From positions 3,224,001 through 3,288,000 of the forward strand of contig NZ_JACHJU010000001.1 in the NCBI RefSeq assembly GCF_014203795.1: DNA of 64,000 nt. The letters run 5' to 3'. This document shows, in pieces, positions 51,129-60,102 of the stretch. This DNA is from Streptosporangium album. GTDB lineage: Bacteria; Actinomycetota; Actinomycetes; Streptosporangiales; Streptosporangiaceae. The notes beneath the pieces were generated by a model. It searched no databases. It was not told the origin of the DNA and was given only the letters and a program-made list of their open reading frames with translations. The position numbers were made by a program, and so were the translations under genes. Numbering within the stretch: the first letter of the stretch is position 1; each line of letters begins with the position of its first letter.

Positions 51129-52400
51129 CTACGGCTGGGTGATCGAGTCGGACAGGGGGGTCATTGGTCGTCGGTGGCGTGCTGTGGGGGGTGGTTGGTG
51201 GTCGGATGTGGTGCGCCGGGTGCCGGCCAGGGCGGCCAGGGCGGTGGTGATGGGAACCGCGGCGATGAGTCCGATGGTGCCCACCACGCTGCGGACGATC
51301 TCCTGGGCGATGACCGGGTTGGTCAATACCTCGCCGATGGGTTGGTCGCCGACGCTGATGAGCAGCAGTAGCGGCAGGGAGGCGCCCGCGTAGGCGAGGA
51401 TGATGGTGTTGATCACTGAGGCGATGTGGGCGCGGCCGACTCGGGCGGCGGCCCGGTACAGCTGGGCGAAGGTATAGCCGGGGTTGGCGTGGGCCAGTTC
51501 GGTGACGGTGACCGACTGGGTGACGGTGACGTCGTCGAGCACGCCCAGGGAGCCGATGATGATGCTGGCCAGCAGCAGGCCCTGAGTGTTGATCCGATAG
51601 TTCATGTCCAGGTAGAAGGAGCTTTCGTCAGTGATGCCGTTAAGGTCGGCCAGGCCGATGGCGGCCACCGACAGCGCGCCGGTGAGGCTGAGGCTGACCA
51701 AGGTGCCGACCACGGCCATCGAGGTGGGGATGGTGAAGCCGTGGGTCAGATACAGCACGGTGAGCATGATGGCCGCCGAGCCGACGATGGCGACCAGCAG
51801 CGGTGGCTGTCCGGCGAGGATGGCCGGGATGACGAACATCAGCAGCAGCACGAAGGTGATGGCCAGCCCGATGAGCGCGGTCACACCGCGCCAGCGGCCG
51901 AAGGCGATCACGGCCAGGGCGAAGGCGGCGCCGAGCAGTCCCAGGGGTGAGGACCGGTCGTGGTCGGAGATCTGGTAGGGCGGCACATCAAGAATGCCTT
52001 TCGGCGTGTAGATCAGCACCACGTCGTCGCCCGCGGTGAAGATCTGCGCGCCGGGGCCGCTGGGCAACTGGGTGGCGATACGTTGGCCGGCCTGCGGCCC
52101 GCTGGTCAGGTCGACTTTGGCCTCGCCGCAGGTGGCGGGGTCAGCCGGTGGCCGTTGGCCGCGGGGTTGGCCGTCTGCGGGAGGTTCCTCGATGCAGGGG
52201 GTGAGGGTGATGGAGGTGATCGTTCCCGTCATCTGCTGCAGGCTGGCCGATGGCTGGCCGGTGGAGGTGCGCTCAGTGGGCCACAGCCAGATCAGGGCGG
52301 TCAGCGTGGCCAGCGCCAGGGGAACGATGACGGCCAGCGTCGCCCACACCGTGCCGCGGGAGCTAGGGGCGGCTGGGCCGTGTGAATGGTTGGCACCCAT
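51129..52400 (-). CDS. YibE/F-family membrane protein
   Basis: A 423-residue protein of the YibE/F family. N-terminal helix at ~20-42, then a ~110-residue extracytoplasmic part (two Cys: TPCIEEP and TCGEA; DDVVLIYTP), followed by seven or so helices with FGRWRGVTALIGL and the conserved NTQGLLLASIIIGSLGVLDDVTVTQ and AYAGASLPLLLL. Function is unknown; the family is thought to be a transporter. The ATG at 52400 has AAGGAGATCC upstream; an ATG at 52448 adds nothing family-like. Confidence 0.86.
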   Translation of the reverse strand: MGANHSHGPAAPSSRGTVWATLAVIVPLALATLTALIWLWPTERTSTGQPSASLQQMTGTITSITLTPCIEEPPADGQPRGQRPPADPATCGEAKVDLTSGPQAGQRIATQLPSGPGAQIFTAGDDVVLIYTPKGILDVPPYQISDHDRSSPLGLLGAAFALAVIAFGRWRGVTALIGLAITFVLLLMFVIPAILAGQPPLLVAIVGSAAIMLTVLYLTHGFTIPTSMAVVGTLVSLSLTGALSVAAIGLADLNGITDESSFYLDMNYRINTQGLLLASIIIGSLGVLDDVTVTQSVTVTELAHANPGYTFAQLYRAAARVGRAHIASVINTIILAYAGASLPLLLLISVGDQPIGEVLTNPVIAQEIVRSVVGTIGLIAAVPITTALAALAGTRRTTSDHQPPPTARHRRPMTPLSDSITQP

Positions 52401-52520
52401 GGTCGAGAAGGATCTCCTTAGCGGCGAGGAAAGGGGAAAGTACCGCACCGCTAAGGTGACCGTGTCGCCCTACGCCGGCGTGATGGAGGCCGCCGGGTCC
52501 CCGGTTCATGAGATGGGGCG

Positions 52521-52901
52521 TTGTCCGGCGAGCTGGGAGGAACCCTCCAGCGCACGGTTGGCGAGACGGTGCCAACAGTGCCTGCTCGGTGGCGGCGCCG
52601 CGACGGTGTCCCGCCCGGCCTCGACAACCTCGTGCGCATGATCAAGAAGTGGGAGGCGGGACGGCACCTTCCGGGTGAGCGATACCAGCTCCTCTACGGC
52701 AGGGTCTTCGGAATCTCGCGGGACCTCCTCTTCGGCACCCGTGCACAGCCTGTGGACAGCCCGCCGGAGCCGGTCTCCGCCGACGAGGTGACCCGGAGCG
52801 TGTTCGGGCTCGTCCAGAACGGCCGCCAGCGTCTCGGCCAGACACGGGAGCTGTACGTCGTGGCCGCCAGGGGCACGAGTGCTCGCCGAACGACACGATG
52901 A
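52521..52901 (+). CDS. XRE-type regulator, probably truncated at the N terminus
   Basis: A 126-residue frame. Recognition-helix part and dimer part are visible in DNLVRMIKKWEAGRHLPGERYQ and VFGISRDLLFGTRAQP, typical of actinomycete XRE proteins where W-E-(A/R)-G ends the helix-turn-helix. The first two helices of the domain are not present, and residues 1-30 look unrelated. The stop overlaps the ATG of the next small gene (ATGA), which supports this frame being translated. Could be a damaged gene. Confidence 0.55.
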   Translation: MSGELGGTLQRTVGETVPTVPARWRRRDGVPPGLDNLVRMIKKWEAGRHLPGERYQLLYGRVFGISRDLLFGTRAQPVDSPPEPVSADEVTRSVFGLVQNGRQRLGQTRELYVVAARGTSARRTTR

Positions 52902-53140
52902 AGGTCTTTCTCGCCCGCCAGTTCAACTACACGATGACGGTCCGCCTGCGCGCCGCCGACGCACGGTCCGCGATCACCGCGGCCGAGCAGGCGCTCCTGA
53001 CCTACCAGGAAGGGGCGATCGCGGCGGCGATCACGGTCCGGCCGGCGTCCATCGACCGCGACGAGCGCCTTTACCGCCGGCGAACGTACGCGACCACCCT
53101 TCTGGGAGGGGTCTCAGAAAAAAATGCATCTTATGGATAG
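52898..53140 (+). CDS. Small protein of 80 residues, unknown
   Basis: Starts MKVFLARQFNYTMTVRLRAA, then DARSAITAAEQALLTYQEG, a small alpha/beta pattern. The C terminus after about residue 60 becomes atypical, so the 3' end may be altered. It is coupled by a four-base overlap to the XRE-type frame, a usual regulator plus small-protein layout in actinomycetes. Confidence 0.5.
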   Translation: MKVFLARQFNYTMTVRLRAADARSAITAAEQALLTYQEGAIAAAITVRPASIDRDERLYRRRTYATTLLGGVSEKNASYG

Positions 53141-53476
53141 CGTCAAAGCTGACTCTTCGCCAATCGACACCTCATTTCGGCAAGCTGACCGGTCCTTGTT
53201 TGAACTCGCGTCCCACTTTCCGCGCGTCGAGGCCGACCACGAACGGGCGGGGCTGGCAAACACCGAGGTTCAGGCCAACTGCTCGCCTCGCCTGGGGACA
53301 GCCTGGTCCTAAGCTGAGCGGCCTGATCTTTCGACGGCGGTAGACCGCGCGTGCCGCGTGGACCGGCCCGAAGGGCTTCGGCGGGCCGACGCCGTATGGA
53401 GAGTTCGCAGTTCCGTGGGCTTGCCGATCAGGACAGAATGGAGCCCTGAGGATCCTGCCCAGAGAAAGTGGCTCCG
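53141..53476. other. Gap without a supported gene
   Basis: A locally A/T-richer start (AAAAAAATGCATCTTATGG) differs from surrounding GC level. A 62-residue open frame at 53124-53312 begins after this, but I cannot link it to a family. No inverted repeat of note. Confidence 0.4.
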
Positions 53477-54370
53477 ATGGACTTCCGCGATGACGTGGAC
53501 CTCGACGCCTCCCAGGTGGAGGACATCGGTGGTGGAGGCGGCGGGTTCCCCGGTGGGGGCGTCGTGATCGGTGGTGGTGTCGTCGGCGTCATCGTGCTGG
53601 TTGTGGCGCTGTTCCTGGGGGGAAATCCGGCCGCGCTGCTGGGCGGTGGTGATGGTGGTGCTTCCCGGCCCGTCGGTGCGGCACCGACCTCGGATCTGGG
53701 CAGCAAGTGCCGCAAGGGTAGTGACGCCGACCAGTCGGACAAGTGCCGCGTAGTAGGCGTGGTCAACAGCGTCCAGAAATACTGGCAGGGCGCGTTCGCC
53801 GAGCGCGACAAGCAGCCGTACCGCACCGCCAGGACCATCCTGTTCACCGGGGCCGTGAACACCGGCTGCGGCCGGGCCAGCTCGGACGTCGGCCCCTTCT
53901 ACTGTCCCGCCGACAGTCGTGTCTACCTCGACCTCGGCTTCTTCGACGAGCTCGAGAGCCGCTTCGGAGCCAAGGGAGGACCGTTCGCCCAGGCGTACGT
54001 CATAGCCCACGAGTACGGCCACCACGTGCAGAACCTGATCGGCACCTCCAAGCGGGCCGGCAACGACCGGCAGGGCGCGCAAAGCGCCTCGGTCCGGCTG
54101 GAGCTTCAGGCGGACTGCTACGCCGGGGTGTGGGCGAAGAACGCAGTCGACACGGGGTTCTATGAAAAGCCGTTCACCTCCGCCGACATCCAGGAAGCAC
54201 TGGACGCCGCGGCGGCGGTCGGCGACGACAGGATCCAGCGGCGAGCCCAGGGCAGGGTTGACCCGGAGGGCTGGACGCACGGCAGCTCACAACAGCGGGT
54301 GAAGTGGTTCACCACCGGCTACGAGACCGGCGCCCCTGGTCGCTGCGACACCTTCTCCGGCGGTATTTGA
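53477..54370 (+). CDS. YpfJ-type neutral zinc metallopeptidase
   Basis: A 297-residue membrane-anchored protease-like protein. N-terminal MDFRDDVDLDASQVED leads, via a Gly-rich stretch, to a membrane helix at ~31-46 (VVIGGGVVGVIVLVVALFLGG). Zinc site HEYGHH is at residues 178-183, with the third ligand likely in LELQADCYAGVWA. N-terminal DFRDD and the following RxGG-like part are standard for this family (PF04228). ATG at 53477, after AGAGAAAG. Physiological substrate unknown. Intact and probably independent of the remnants on either side. Confidence 0.9.
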   Translation: MDFRDDVDLDASQVEDIGGGGGGFPGGGVVIGGGVVGVIVLVVALFLGGNPAALLGGGDGGASRPVGAAPTSDLGSKCRKGSDADQSDKCRVVGVVNSVQKYWQGAFAERDKQPYRTARTILFTGAVNTGCGRASSDVGPFYCPADSRVYLDLGFFDELESRFGAKGGPFAQAYVIAHEYGHHVQNLIGTSKRAGNDRQGAQSASVRLELQADCYAGVWAKNAVDTGFYEKPFTSADIQEALDAAAAVGDDRIQRRAQGRVDPEGWTHGSSQQRVKWFTTGYETGAPGRCDTFSGGI

Positions 54371-54467
54371 CAGCGCACGCCTCTTTACGGATCTGCGGAT
54401 CGTTTCGGAACAGGATCCGGGCGGCGGAGACGGACGCCCCGCAGTCGGATGCGAAGCCGGTGCAGCC

Positions 54468-54927
54468 GCACGGCCGTTTCAAAGTCGGCCCATGATCGGT
54501 ATCCGTGACTCTATGTAGAGATTAGGTGGAGGGCTCGCATCCGGTCGCGTCCGATGAACTGCACCGTTCGGGTGATCTCGGTGACGCCGGTACGGCGCAG
54601 CAGGCTCAGCGCGAGGTTGCGCAGGGTGGCCATGACCTGGCTCAGCGCCGTTCCGTCCAGGTCGAAGACATCACGGCGGATACAGGCGAGCTGCGCGGCG
54701 TGGGGTAGGTCGATCCCTTCCAGGGTGGTGGCGTCGGTGACCCAGGTACTCCACCGGCTGATTCGTCCGTGCCCACGCTCTTGAGCGACGTGGTCGGCCG
54801 CACGGCTGGTGATCATGGCGGTGCAGGCGGCGATGGCCGCCTTGAGCAGGTTCGCCCGGTTGCCCTTGATGGTGATCGGACATCAAGCGCTAGACGCCCC
54901 AACTAAGCGACCTTGAAATGGCCGTGC
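54468..54927 (-). mobile_element. ISAs1-family element, internally deleted
   Basis: Inverted ends: GCACGGCCGTTTCAAAGTCG (54468-54487) and, on the other side, CGACCTTGAAATGGCCGTGC (54908-54927), matching at 18 of 20 bases. Between them is only a piece of transposase gene. A full ISAs1 element is ~1.2-1.4 kb; this is 460 bases. No target duplication is seen at the immediate borders, so flanks have probably rearranged. Confidence 0.75.
54511..54885 (-). pseudogene. ISAs1-family transposase remnant
   Basis: Frame on the minus strand reads ITIKGNRANLLKAAIAACTA, then WSTWVTDATTLEGIDLPHAA, jumps after DGTALS to QVMATLRNLALSLLRRTGVT, and ends with RDRMRALHLIST. The first piece is the middle of a DDE_Tnp_ISAs1 domain and the last is its C-terminal helix; a stretch between DGTALS and QVMATLR is missing, as is the whole N-terminal part. 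Not able to transpose. Confidence 0.82.
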
Positions 54928-55160
54928 GCCCGCGTGGCAGCGCATCCACGCAGGTAAGCGGTGCGCGGCAGGGCCGGAGGGAACCCCGACTCGTTAGGGG
55001 CTGGATCCTATTCCCATTACTCCAGCCGCGGATCGTGATCTTCGTCGTTCTCCGGCGGCTTGCCGCTGGTAGCGGCATCTGCGGGTGAGGCTTGATCGCG
55101 TGGTAGGGACACACCCTTCACCTTGTGGTCCAGCGAGTTGGCCAGGTCGGCCGCCGCCGG

Positions 55161-55475
55161 TGCCGACCGCGTGCCCGATGGGGTACACGACCAGGGCGGC
55201 ACCTCCGCCGACGAGGAGTTGGCGTGCGCCAGAGCGCAGAGGTGGCCTGCCGTTGAGCAGTCCGAGGGCAGAGCCGACCGTGAACAGGGCGACGGCGGCC
55301 AGGACGACCGCGGTGACCAGCGCGGTGGTGCCGGAGCCGAACAGGTGGGGAAGGACAACCACGACGGCGCCGAGGGCGAAGGCGATGAGGCTGGACACGG
55401 CCGCTGACCACGGCGAGCAGAGTTCCTCAGGGTCGAGTCCGAGTTCCTCGCGGAGTTCCTCGGCACCCCTGGAGA
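55161..55475 (-). pseudogene. VIT1/CCC1-type metal transporter, C-terminal fragment
   Basis: About 103 codons from ELREELGLDPEELCSPWSAA to YPIGHAVGT match the last part of an actinobacterial VIT1/CCC1 (iron/manganese) transporter: SSLIAFALGAVVVVLPHLF, then NGRPPLRSGARQLLVGGGAA. The N-terminal ~130 residues are missing; upstream sequence is a tRNA gene and its terminator. The 3' end also loses the usual GxLxG ending. The gap from the IS remnant to this fragment (54928-55160) holds nothing I can support. Confidence 0.72.
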
Positions 55476-55498
55476 GGTTCAGGCACACGGCCAAATGA

Positions 55499-55538
55499 TC
55501 AGGGGCCTGGTCGCTGTCTCCAGCGACCAGGCCCCTGA
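55499..55538 (-). terminator. Strong hairpin after tRNA-Pro
   Basis: 17-base arms starting TCAGGGGCCTGGTCGCT and ending with its exact complement, around GTCTCC, begin 15 bases after the tRNA 3' end. It is the likely terminator of the tRNA transcript. Confidence 0.78.
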
Positions 55539-55552
55539 ACTCGGGAATCAAC

Positions 55553-55627
<75 letters not shown>

Positions 55628-55660
55628 GTGCACGTCGGTCTTGCTCGTGCTTGGGAAAGT

Positions 55661-56584
55661 CTAGCGGACTTCGCGGGTGCTTGCGTCGCTTCGGCGGCGG
55701 GGTACGAGGGTGAGGAGGCTCGCCTCGGGGAAGCAGGCAAACCGGACGGGGGCATACGGACTGGTGCCCAGGCCGGCGGAGACGTGGAGGTAGGCGGAGT
55801 CGTGGCGGCTCAGGCCCTTGACCCGGGCCCGGTCGATGCCGCAGTTGGTGACCAGGGCACCGTAGAAGGGGACGCAGAGCTGGCCGCCGTGGGTGTGGCC
55901 GGCGAGCAGCAGCTGGTAGCCGTCTGAGGCGAAGCGGGTCATGTTGCGGGGCTCGGGGGAGTGCATGACGCCCAGGCGGAGGTCGGCCTCCGCGGGGGCG
56001 GGGCCGGCGATCAGGTCGTAGCGGTCCAGGTTGATGTGGGAGTCGTGGATGCCGCCCACGGCCACGTCGAGGTCGCCGACCTTGATCCGGGCGGTGGTGT
56101 TGTTCATGTCCAGCCAGCCCTCGACGGCCATGCCGGCGCCCAGCTCGTCCCAGGGGAGCGAGGGGATCTTCTGGCCGTGCTCACCCTTGGAGGTGCGCCA
56201 GAGATAGCGCACGGGGTTCTTCGGGCGCGGTGCGTACATGTCGTTGGAGCCGTAGACGAACAGGCCCGGCCGGGACAGCAGCGGTTCGAGGGCGTGCAGG
56301 AGCGGGCCGACCGCGTCGGGGTGGGCGATGGAGTCGCCGGTGTTGACCACCAGGTCGGGCTTGAGGTCGCCCAGCGAGCGGACCCAGTTGATGAGCATCC
56401 GCCTGCCTGGAGTGAGGTGCAGGTCGGACAGGTGCAGGATGCGCACCGGCCGCTGGCCGGGCTCCAGGACGGGCACGTCGAAACGCCGCAGGCGGAACGC
56501 GTTGCGCTCGACGACCGAGGCGTAGGCGAGGCCGGCCAGACCGGCGCCGAACAGGGACAGGGGAACCGCAGCTGCTTTCCTCAC
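55661..56584 (-). CDS. Membrane-anchored metallophosphoesterase
   Basis: A 307-residue calcineurin-like phosphoesterase. N-terminal helix ([19 protein letters not shown]) acts as anchor or signal; metal motifs are [22 protein letters not shown] (GN(H/D) type) and [11 protein letters not shown]. Such proteins hydrolyse phosphodiesters or, in some cases, UDP-sugar lipid intermediates on or near the membrane. The GTG at 56584 gives the family N terminus (RKAAAVPLS); further upstream start codons add unrelated residues. It is divergent from the GatB/YqeY gene. Confidence 0.87.
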   Translation of the reverse strand: MRKAAAVPLSLFGAGLAGLAYASVVERNAFRLRRFDVPVLEPGQRPVRILHLSDLHLTPGRRMLINWVRSLGDLKPDLVVNTGDSIAHPDAVGPLLHALEPLLSRPGLFVYGSNDMYAPRPKNPVRYLWRTSKGEHGQKIPSLPWDELGAGMAVEGWLDMNNTTARIKVGDLDVAVGGIHDSHINLDRYDLIAGPAPAEADLRLGVMHSPEPRNMTRFASDGYQLLLAGHTHGGQLCVPFYGALVTNCGIDRARVKGLSRHDSAYLHVSAGLGTSPYAPVRFACFPEASLLTLVPRRRSDASTREVR

Positions 56585-56655
56585 CTTCTCATCATGCCCG
56601 ACATCACGCTCCCTGAAGGAAACTTGGGATACGGCGGAGCTGGTGAGACGGCAAG

Positions 56656-57120
56656 ATGGACCGCATGAGCGCATTGAAAGACAGGCTGAAGGCCGATCTC
56701 ACGGCTTCCATGAAGAGCAGGGACGAGGTCCGGACCCGCACGATCCGCATGGCCCTCGCGGCGGTGAACGTCGAGGAGGTCGCGGGCAAGTCGGCGCGCG
56801 AGCTCTCCGACGACGAGATCGTCAAGGTGCTGGCCAAGGAGGCAAAGAAGCGCCGCGAGGCGGCCGAGGCGTTCAGCGGCGCCGGCCGGACGGAGCAGGC
56901 GCAGGCCGAGGTGGACGAGCAGGCCGTGCTGGAGGCGTATCTCCCGGCCCAGCTCTCCGACGAGGAGCTCGGCAGGCTCGTGGACGAGGCCGTCGCCGAG
57001 AGCGGTGCCACCGGGCCTCAGGCCATGGGGCAGGTCATGAAGGTCCTGACCCCCAAGGTCGCGGGCCGGGCGGAGGGTGGTCGGGTGGCGCAGGCCGTAC
57101 GTGCCCGCCTGACGGCCTGA
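56656..57120 (+). CDS. GatB/YqeY-domain protein
   Basis: A 154-residue all-helical protein of the YqeY family (LKDRLKADLTASMKSRDEV, REAAEAFSGAGRTEQA, LEAYLPAQLSDEEL, MGQVMKVLTPKVAGRAEG). Related to the tail domain of GatB amidotransferase; may act on tRNA or aminoacyl-tRNA. A second ATG at 56665 gives the more usual MSALKDRL start and may be the real one. A convergent hairpin follows. Confidence 0.9.
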   Translation: MDRMSALKDRLKADLTASMKSRDEVRTRTIRMALAAVNVEEVAGKSARELSDDEIVKVLAKEAKKRREAAEAFSGAGRTEQAQAEVDEQAVLEAYLPAQLSDEELGRLVDEAVAESGATGPQAMGQVMKVLTPKVAGRAEGGRVAQAVRARLTA

Positions 57121-57165
57121 GAGGGCCGCACGCCCGCCTGGCGCGGTCAGGTGGGGTAAAGGGAT

Positions 57166-57200
57166 CGGAGCCCTCCCCGAGACTTCAGGGGAGGGCTCCG
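57166..57200. terminator. Bidirectional hairpin
   Basis: CGGAGCCCTCCCC and GGGGAGGGCTCCG are exact 13-base arms around GAGACTTCA, between converging YqeY-like and penicillin-binding protein genes. Confidence 0.8.
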
Positions 57201-57206
57201 GCGTCT

Positions 57207-59429
57207 CTACTGGCCGGTGGGAGCGGGGGTGCCGTTGTTCGGGAAGCCACCGTTGCCGCCGTTGTCGTTGTTCACGGTGGTGTCGTCGGTGGAGGGCGGG
57301 CCGTCCCCGTTGTCGCGCGGCTTCCTGGCGGGCGGTGGCGCGCAGCCTCCGGAGCAACCGCCGAAGCGCTCCATGTTCACCGGGGTGAAGGGGGTCGGCT
57401 CGACGTTCTTCAGAGCGCTGGACATGGAGCTTCTCCAGATCTGACCGGAGATCGTGGCGCCGTACACGTAGCTGTAGTAGCGCCCGCCGATGGTCACGCC
57501 GACCAGGTCGTGTTCGAAGGCGCCGCGCGGGTCTCCGAGGCTGACCGCGGAGGCGAGGTCGGGGGTGAAACCGGCGAACCAGGCGGCGGTGTAGCCGTCG
57601 GTGGTGCCGGTCTTGCCTGCGGCCGGACGGCCGATGCCGCCGTATTCGCTCATCGTGCCCTTGGTGAACACCCCGGACATGATGTGGGTGGCCGCGTCGG
57701 CGACCTCCTCGTCCAGGACCTGGCTGCACTTCGGCTTGTACGATGCGGCCTTGCCGGTGCGGTCGCGGATCTCGGTGATGGCCATGGGCTTGCAGTAGGT
57801 GCCGCGGGCGGCGATCGTCGCGTAGGCGGCGGCCACCGTCACCGGGTCCATCTCGTTGACGCCGAGGGTGAAGGTCTCGACCTCCTGCAGCTTGTCGCCG
57901 TCGGCCCGCTTGATGCCCATCTTCTTGGCCGTCTTGACCACGTTGCAGAGGCCGACCTGCTCCTCCAGCTTCACGAAGAAGGTGTTCACCGAGCCCAGGG
58001 TGCCGGTGGTCAGGGTCTTGAAGCCGCCGCCGCCCTCGCTGGAGTTGCGGACGCCGTGGCTGGGGGCACCGACCCGGTTGCCCGCGCAGTCGCGGAACGA
58101 GCTGTAGCCCGGAGCCCTGTACTCCGCTCCGGTGCTGTTGCCGTCGTTGATCTTCATCCCCTTGTCCAGGGCGGTGAGCAGGGTGAAGGCCTTGAACGTG
58201 GAGCCGGCCTGGAAACCCCTGCCGCCGCCGTGCTGGACGTCGGCGGCGAGGTTGTAGCTCATCTCGTTCTTCTTCTTGTTCTGCCCGAACTTCCGGCTGG
58301 CGGCCATCGCCTTGATGGCGCCGGTGCCGGGCACGACCATCGCCTGCGAGGCGACCGGCTTGTCGCTGGTCTTCACGTACTGCTTGATGGCCTTCTCCGC
58401 CGCCTTCTGCGCCGTCGGGTCGAGCGTCGTCTGGATCGTCAGACCGCCCCGCTGGAGCTGCTTCTTGCGCTGCGTGGCCGTCTTGCCGAACTCCTCGTTG
58501 TTGAGCAGCTCGTACTGGGCGTAGAGGCAGAAGTAGGGAGAGGTGCTCTCGTCGCAGCCGCCGGGGACCGGGACGTCCTTGAACCCGAGCTTCTTGGCCT
58601 TGGCCTCCGTGGCCTCCTGCAAGGTGATCTTCTTGAGCTCGTACATCCGGTCCAGGACGGTGTTGCGCCGGTCCAGCAGCCGCTGACGGCTGGCCTTTCC
58701 CGCGTTCGGGTCGGTCCCACTGGGGTTCTGCACGGCTCCGGCCAGGGTGGCCGCCTCCCACAGGTTCAGCTTGGAGGCGGGCTTGTCGAAGAATCGCTTG
58801 GACGCGGCCTGGATCCCGTGGGCGCCCGCACCGAAGTAGGCGATGTTGAGATAGCGCTCAAGGATCTCCGACTTGGTGTATTTCTCCTCGACCGCCATCG
58901 CGTAACGCAGCTCGTTGAGCTTGCGGGAGTAGGACGTCTCGATGGCGGCTTGCTGCTCCTCCTTGGTCTCCGCGCTGTTGACCAACACCTGCTTGACGTA
59001 CTGCTGGGTGATGGAGGAGCCGCCCTGGATGCCTCCGCCGCCGGAGAGGTTCTTCACCGCGGCGCGGAAGGTGCCCTCCAGGTCGATGGCCCCGTGCTGG
59101 TAGAACCGGTAGTCCTCGATGGAGACGATCGCGGTCTGCATGATGTCGGCGACCTGGTCGAGCTTCACCGACTCACGGTTCTCGTAGAAGAACTGCGCGA
59201 ACTGCTTGCCGTCCGCGTCGAGCAGCGTGGTCTTCTCCGCGAGTGGAGGCTCGCTGAGCTCCTCGGGGAGCAGGTGCAGCTCCTCCGTGGCGGACTTCAC
59301 GGTCATTCCCGCGCCGCCCACCGCCGGAAGCGCGACGGCAGCGACCAATACGCCTGTGGCAGCGGATGCGGCGACCAGCCGCAGAAGGTTCCCGACGACC
59401 GATCCCTGATCTTTGCCCTGAGCTTGCAC
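57207..59429 (-). CDS. Class A penicillin-binding protein
   Basis: A 740-residue bifunctional peptidoglycan synthase. Anchor helix at ~12-37. Glycosyltransferase 51 domain (~80-260) with catalytic SIEDYRFYQHGAID and IQGGSSITQQYVKQ; transpeptidase domain (~350-640) with SxxK in GSTFKAF, SxN in GSVNTFF, KTG in AGKTGTTDGYTAAW. The tail (~680-740) is low-complexity Pro/Asn/Gly. It polymerises and cross-links wall glycan outside the membrane. Convergent with YqeY-like gene, and divergent from wblA over 264 bases, an order that I recall in Streptomyces. Confidence 0.93.
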   Translation of the reverse strand: MQAQGKDQGSVVGNLLRLVAASAATGVLVAAVALPAVGGAGMTVKSATEELHLLPEELSEPPLAEKTTLLDADGKQFAQFFYENRESVKLDQVADIMQTAIVSIEDYRFYQHGAIDLEGTFRAAVKNLSGGGGIQGGSSITQQYVKQVLVNSAETKEEQQAAIETSYSRKLNELRYAMAVEEKYTKSEILERYLNIAYFGAGAHGIQAASKRFFDKPASKLNLWEAATLAGAVQNPSGTDPNAGKASRQRLLDRRNTVLDRMYELKKITLQEATEAKAKKLGFKDVPVPGGCDESTSPYFCLYAQYELLNNEEFGKTATQRKKQLQRGGLTIQTTLDPTAQKAAEKAIKQYVKTSDKPVASQAMVVPGTGAIKAMAASRKFGQNKKKNEMSYNLAADVQHGGGRGFQAGSTFKAFTLLTALDKGMKINDGNSTGAEYRAPGYSSFRDCAGNRVGAPSHGVRNSSEGGGGFKTLTTGTLGSVNTFFVKLEEQVGLCNVVKTAKKMGIKRADGDKLQEVETFTLGVNEMDPVTVAAAYATIAARGTYCKPMAITEIRDRTGKAASYKPKCSQVLDEEVADAATHIMSGVFTKGTMSEYGGIGRPAAGKTGTTDGYTAAWFAGFTPDLASAVSLGDPRGAFEHDLVGVTIGGRYYSYVYGATISGQIWRSSMSSALKNVEPTPFTPVNMERFGGCSGGCAPPPARKPRDNGDGPPSTDDTTVNNDNGGNGGFPNNGTPAPTGQ

Positions 59430-59693
59430 GAGTCAAGGTTACGTCGTACGGATGCCCCAAACGGTAACGGAAGACTATTTCGCCGCGCGTCGAGCACGTA
59501 ATCGATCAGGTGACTAGTCATTCCCGGCCACATGGCCGCTGATGACCATGCGAGAAATTGGTCCCGCCGGGGTCTGTCGGCCCGAACGTCTGGTTGCGTA
59601 CGTTCTCTTTCTGCGGCAATTGAATACGGAGGCTCGACGCCCGCGCCCGTCGGCCCCAAGTCACGACTGACCACCTAAGGGGAGTGGGGTCGA

Positions 59694-59990
59694 ATGTGGA
59701 TCACGGATTGGACCTCCCGTGCGGCCTGTAAGGGTGCGGATCCTGATGCGTTGTTCGTTCAGGGTGCTGCCCAGAACCGAGCAAAGCTGATCTGCCGAGG
59801 ATGCCCGGTCCGGACCGAGTGCCTCGCCGATGCGCTGGACAACCGCATCGAGTTCGGGGTGTGGGGCGGGATGACCGAGCGCGAACGCCGGGCGCTGCTG
59901 CGTCGGCGACCGGATGTCGACTCCTGGCGTGACCTGCTGGAGTTGGCCAAAGAAGAGTACGAGCGAACGAACGAGCTGATAGCGGGCTGA
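59694..59990 (+). CDS. wblA: WhiB-family iron-sulfur regulator WblA
   Basis: A 98-residue WhiB-like protein. Cysteines C12, C34, C37, C43 (CxxC between 34 and 37) bind a [4Fe-4S] cluster; GVWGG turn at ~54-59 is followed by the basic RERRALLRRRP. DPDALFVQGAAQNRAK and NRIEFGVWGGMTERE are typical of WblA/WhiB4, which represses or times antibiotic production, sporulation and redox responses in actinomycetes. ATG at 59694. It is between the class A PBP gene and two ArsA-like ATPase genes. The 264-base upstream region (59430-59693) is long and AT-richer near 59590, where regulators probably bind. Confidence 0.92.
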   Translation: MWITDWTSRAACKGADPDALFVQGAAQNRAKLICRGCPVRTECLADALDNRIEFGVWGGMTERERRALLRRRPDVDSWRDLLELAKEEYERTNELIAG

Positions 59991-60102
59991 GTTCGCGCCG
60001 ATCCCGTACGGCTGGCGCCGAGCGCCAGCCGTACATTCGCGTGTCCGCCCTATGGCAGGCTGCGCCCCGGTTCCGGGCGGTCCGGACGCCCAGGCCCGGG
60101 GA

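Noticed and set aside
53124-53312. 62-residue frame as a possible transposase N terminus
   Set aside because: A faint similarity to ISAs1 starts was considered but is too weak and is separated from the IS remnant by an intact metallopeptidase gene.
56643-59501. Very long plus-strand open frame opposite the penicillin-binding protein
   Set aside because: It is antisense to a gene with all catalytic motifs, and its composition is typical of a shadow frame.
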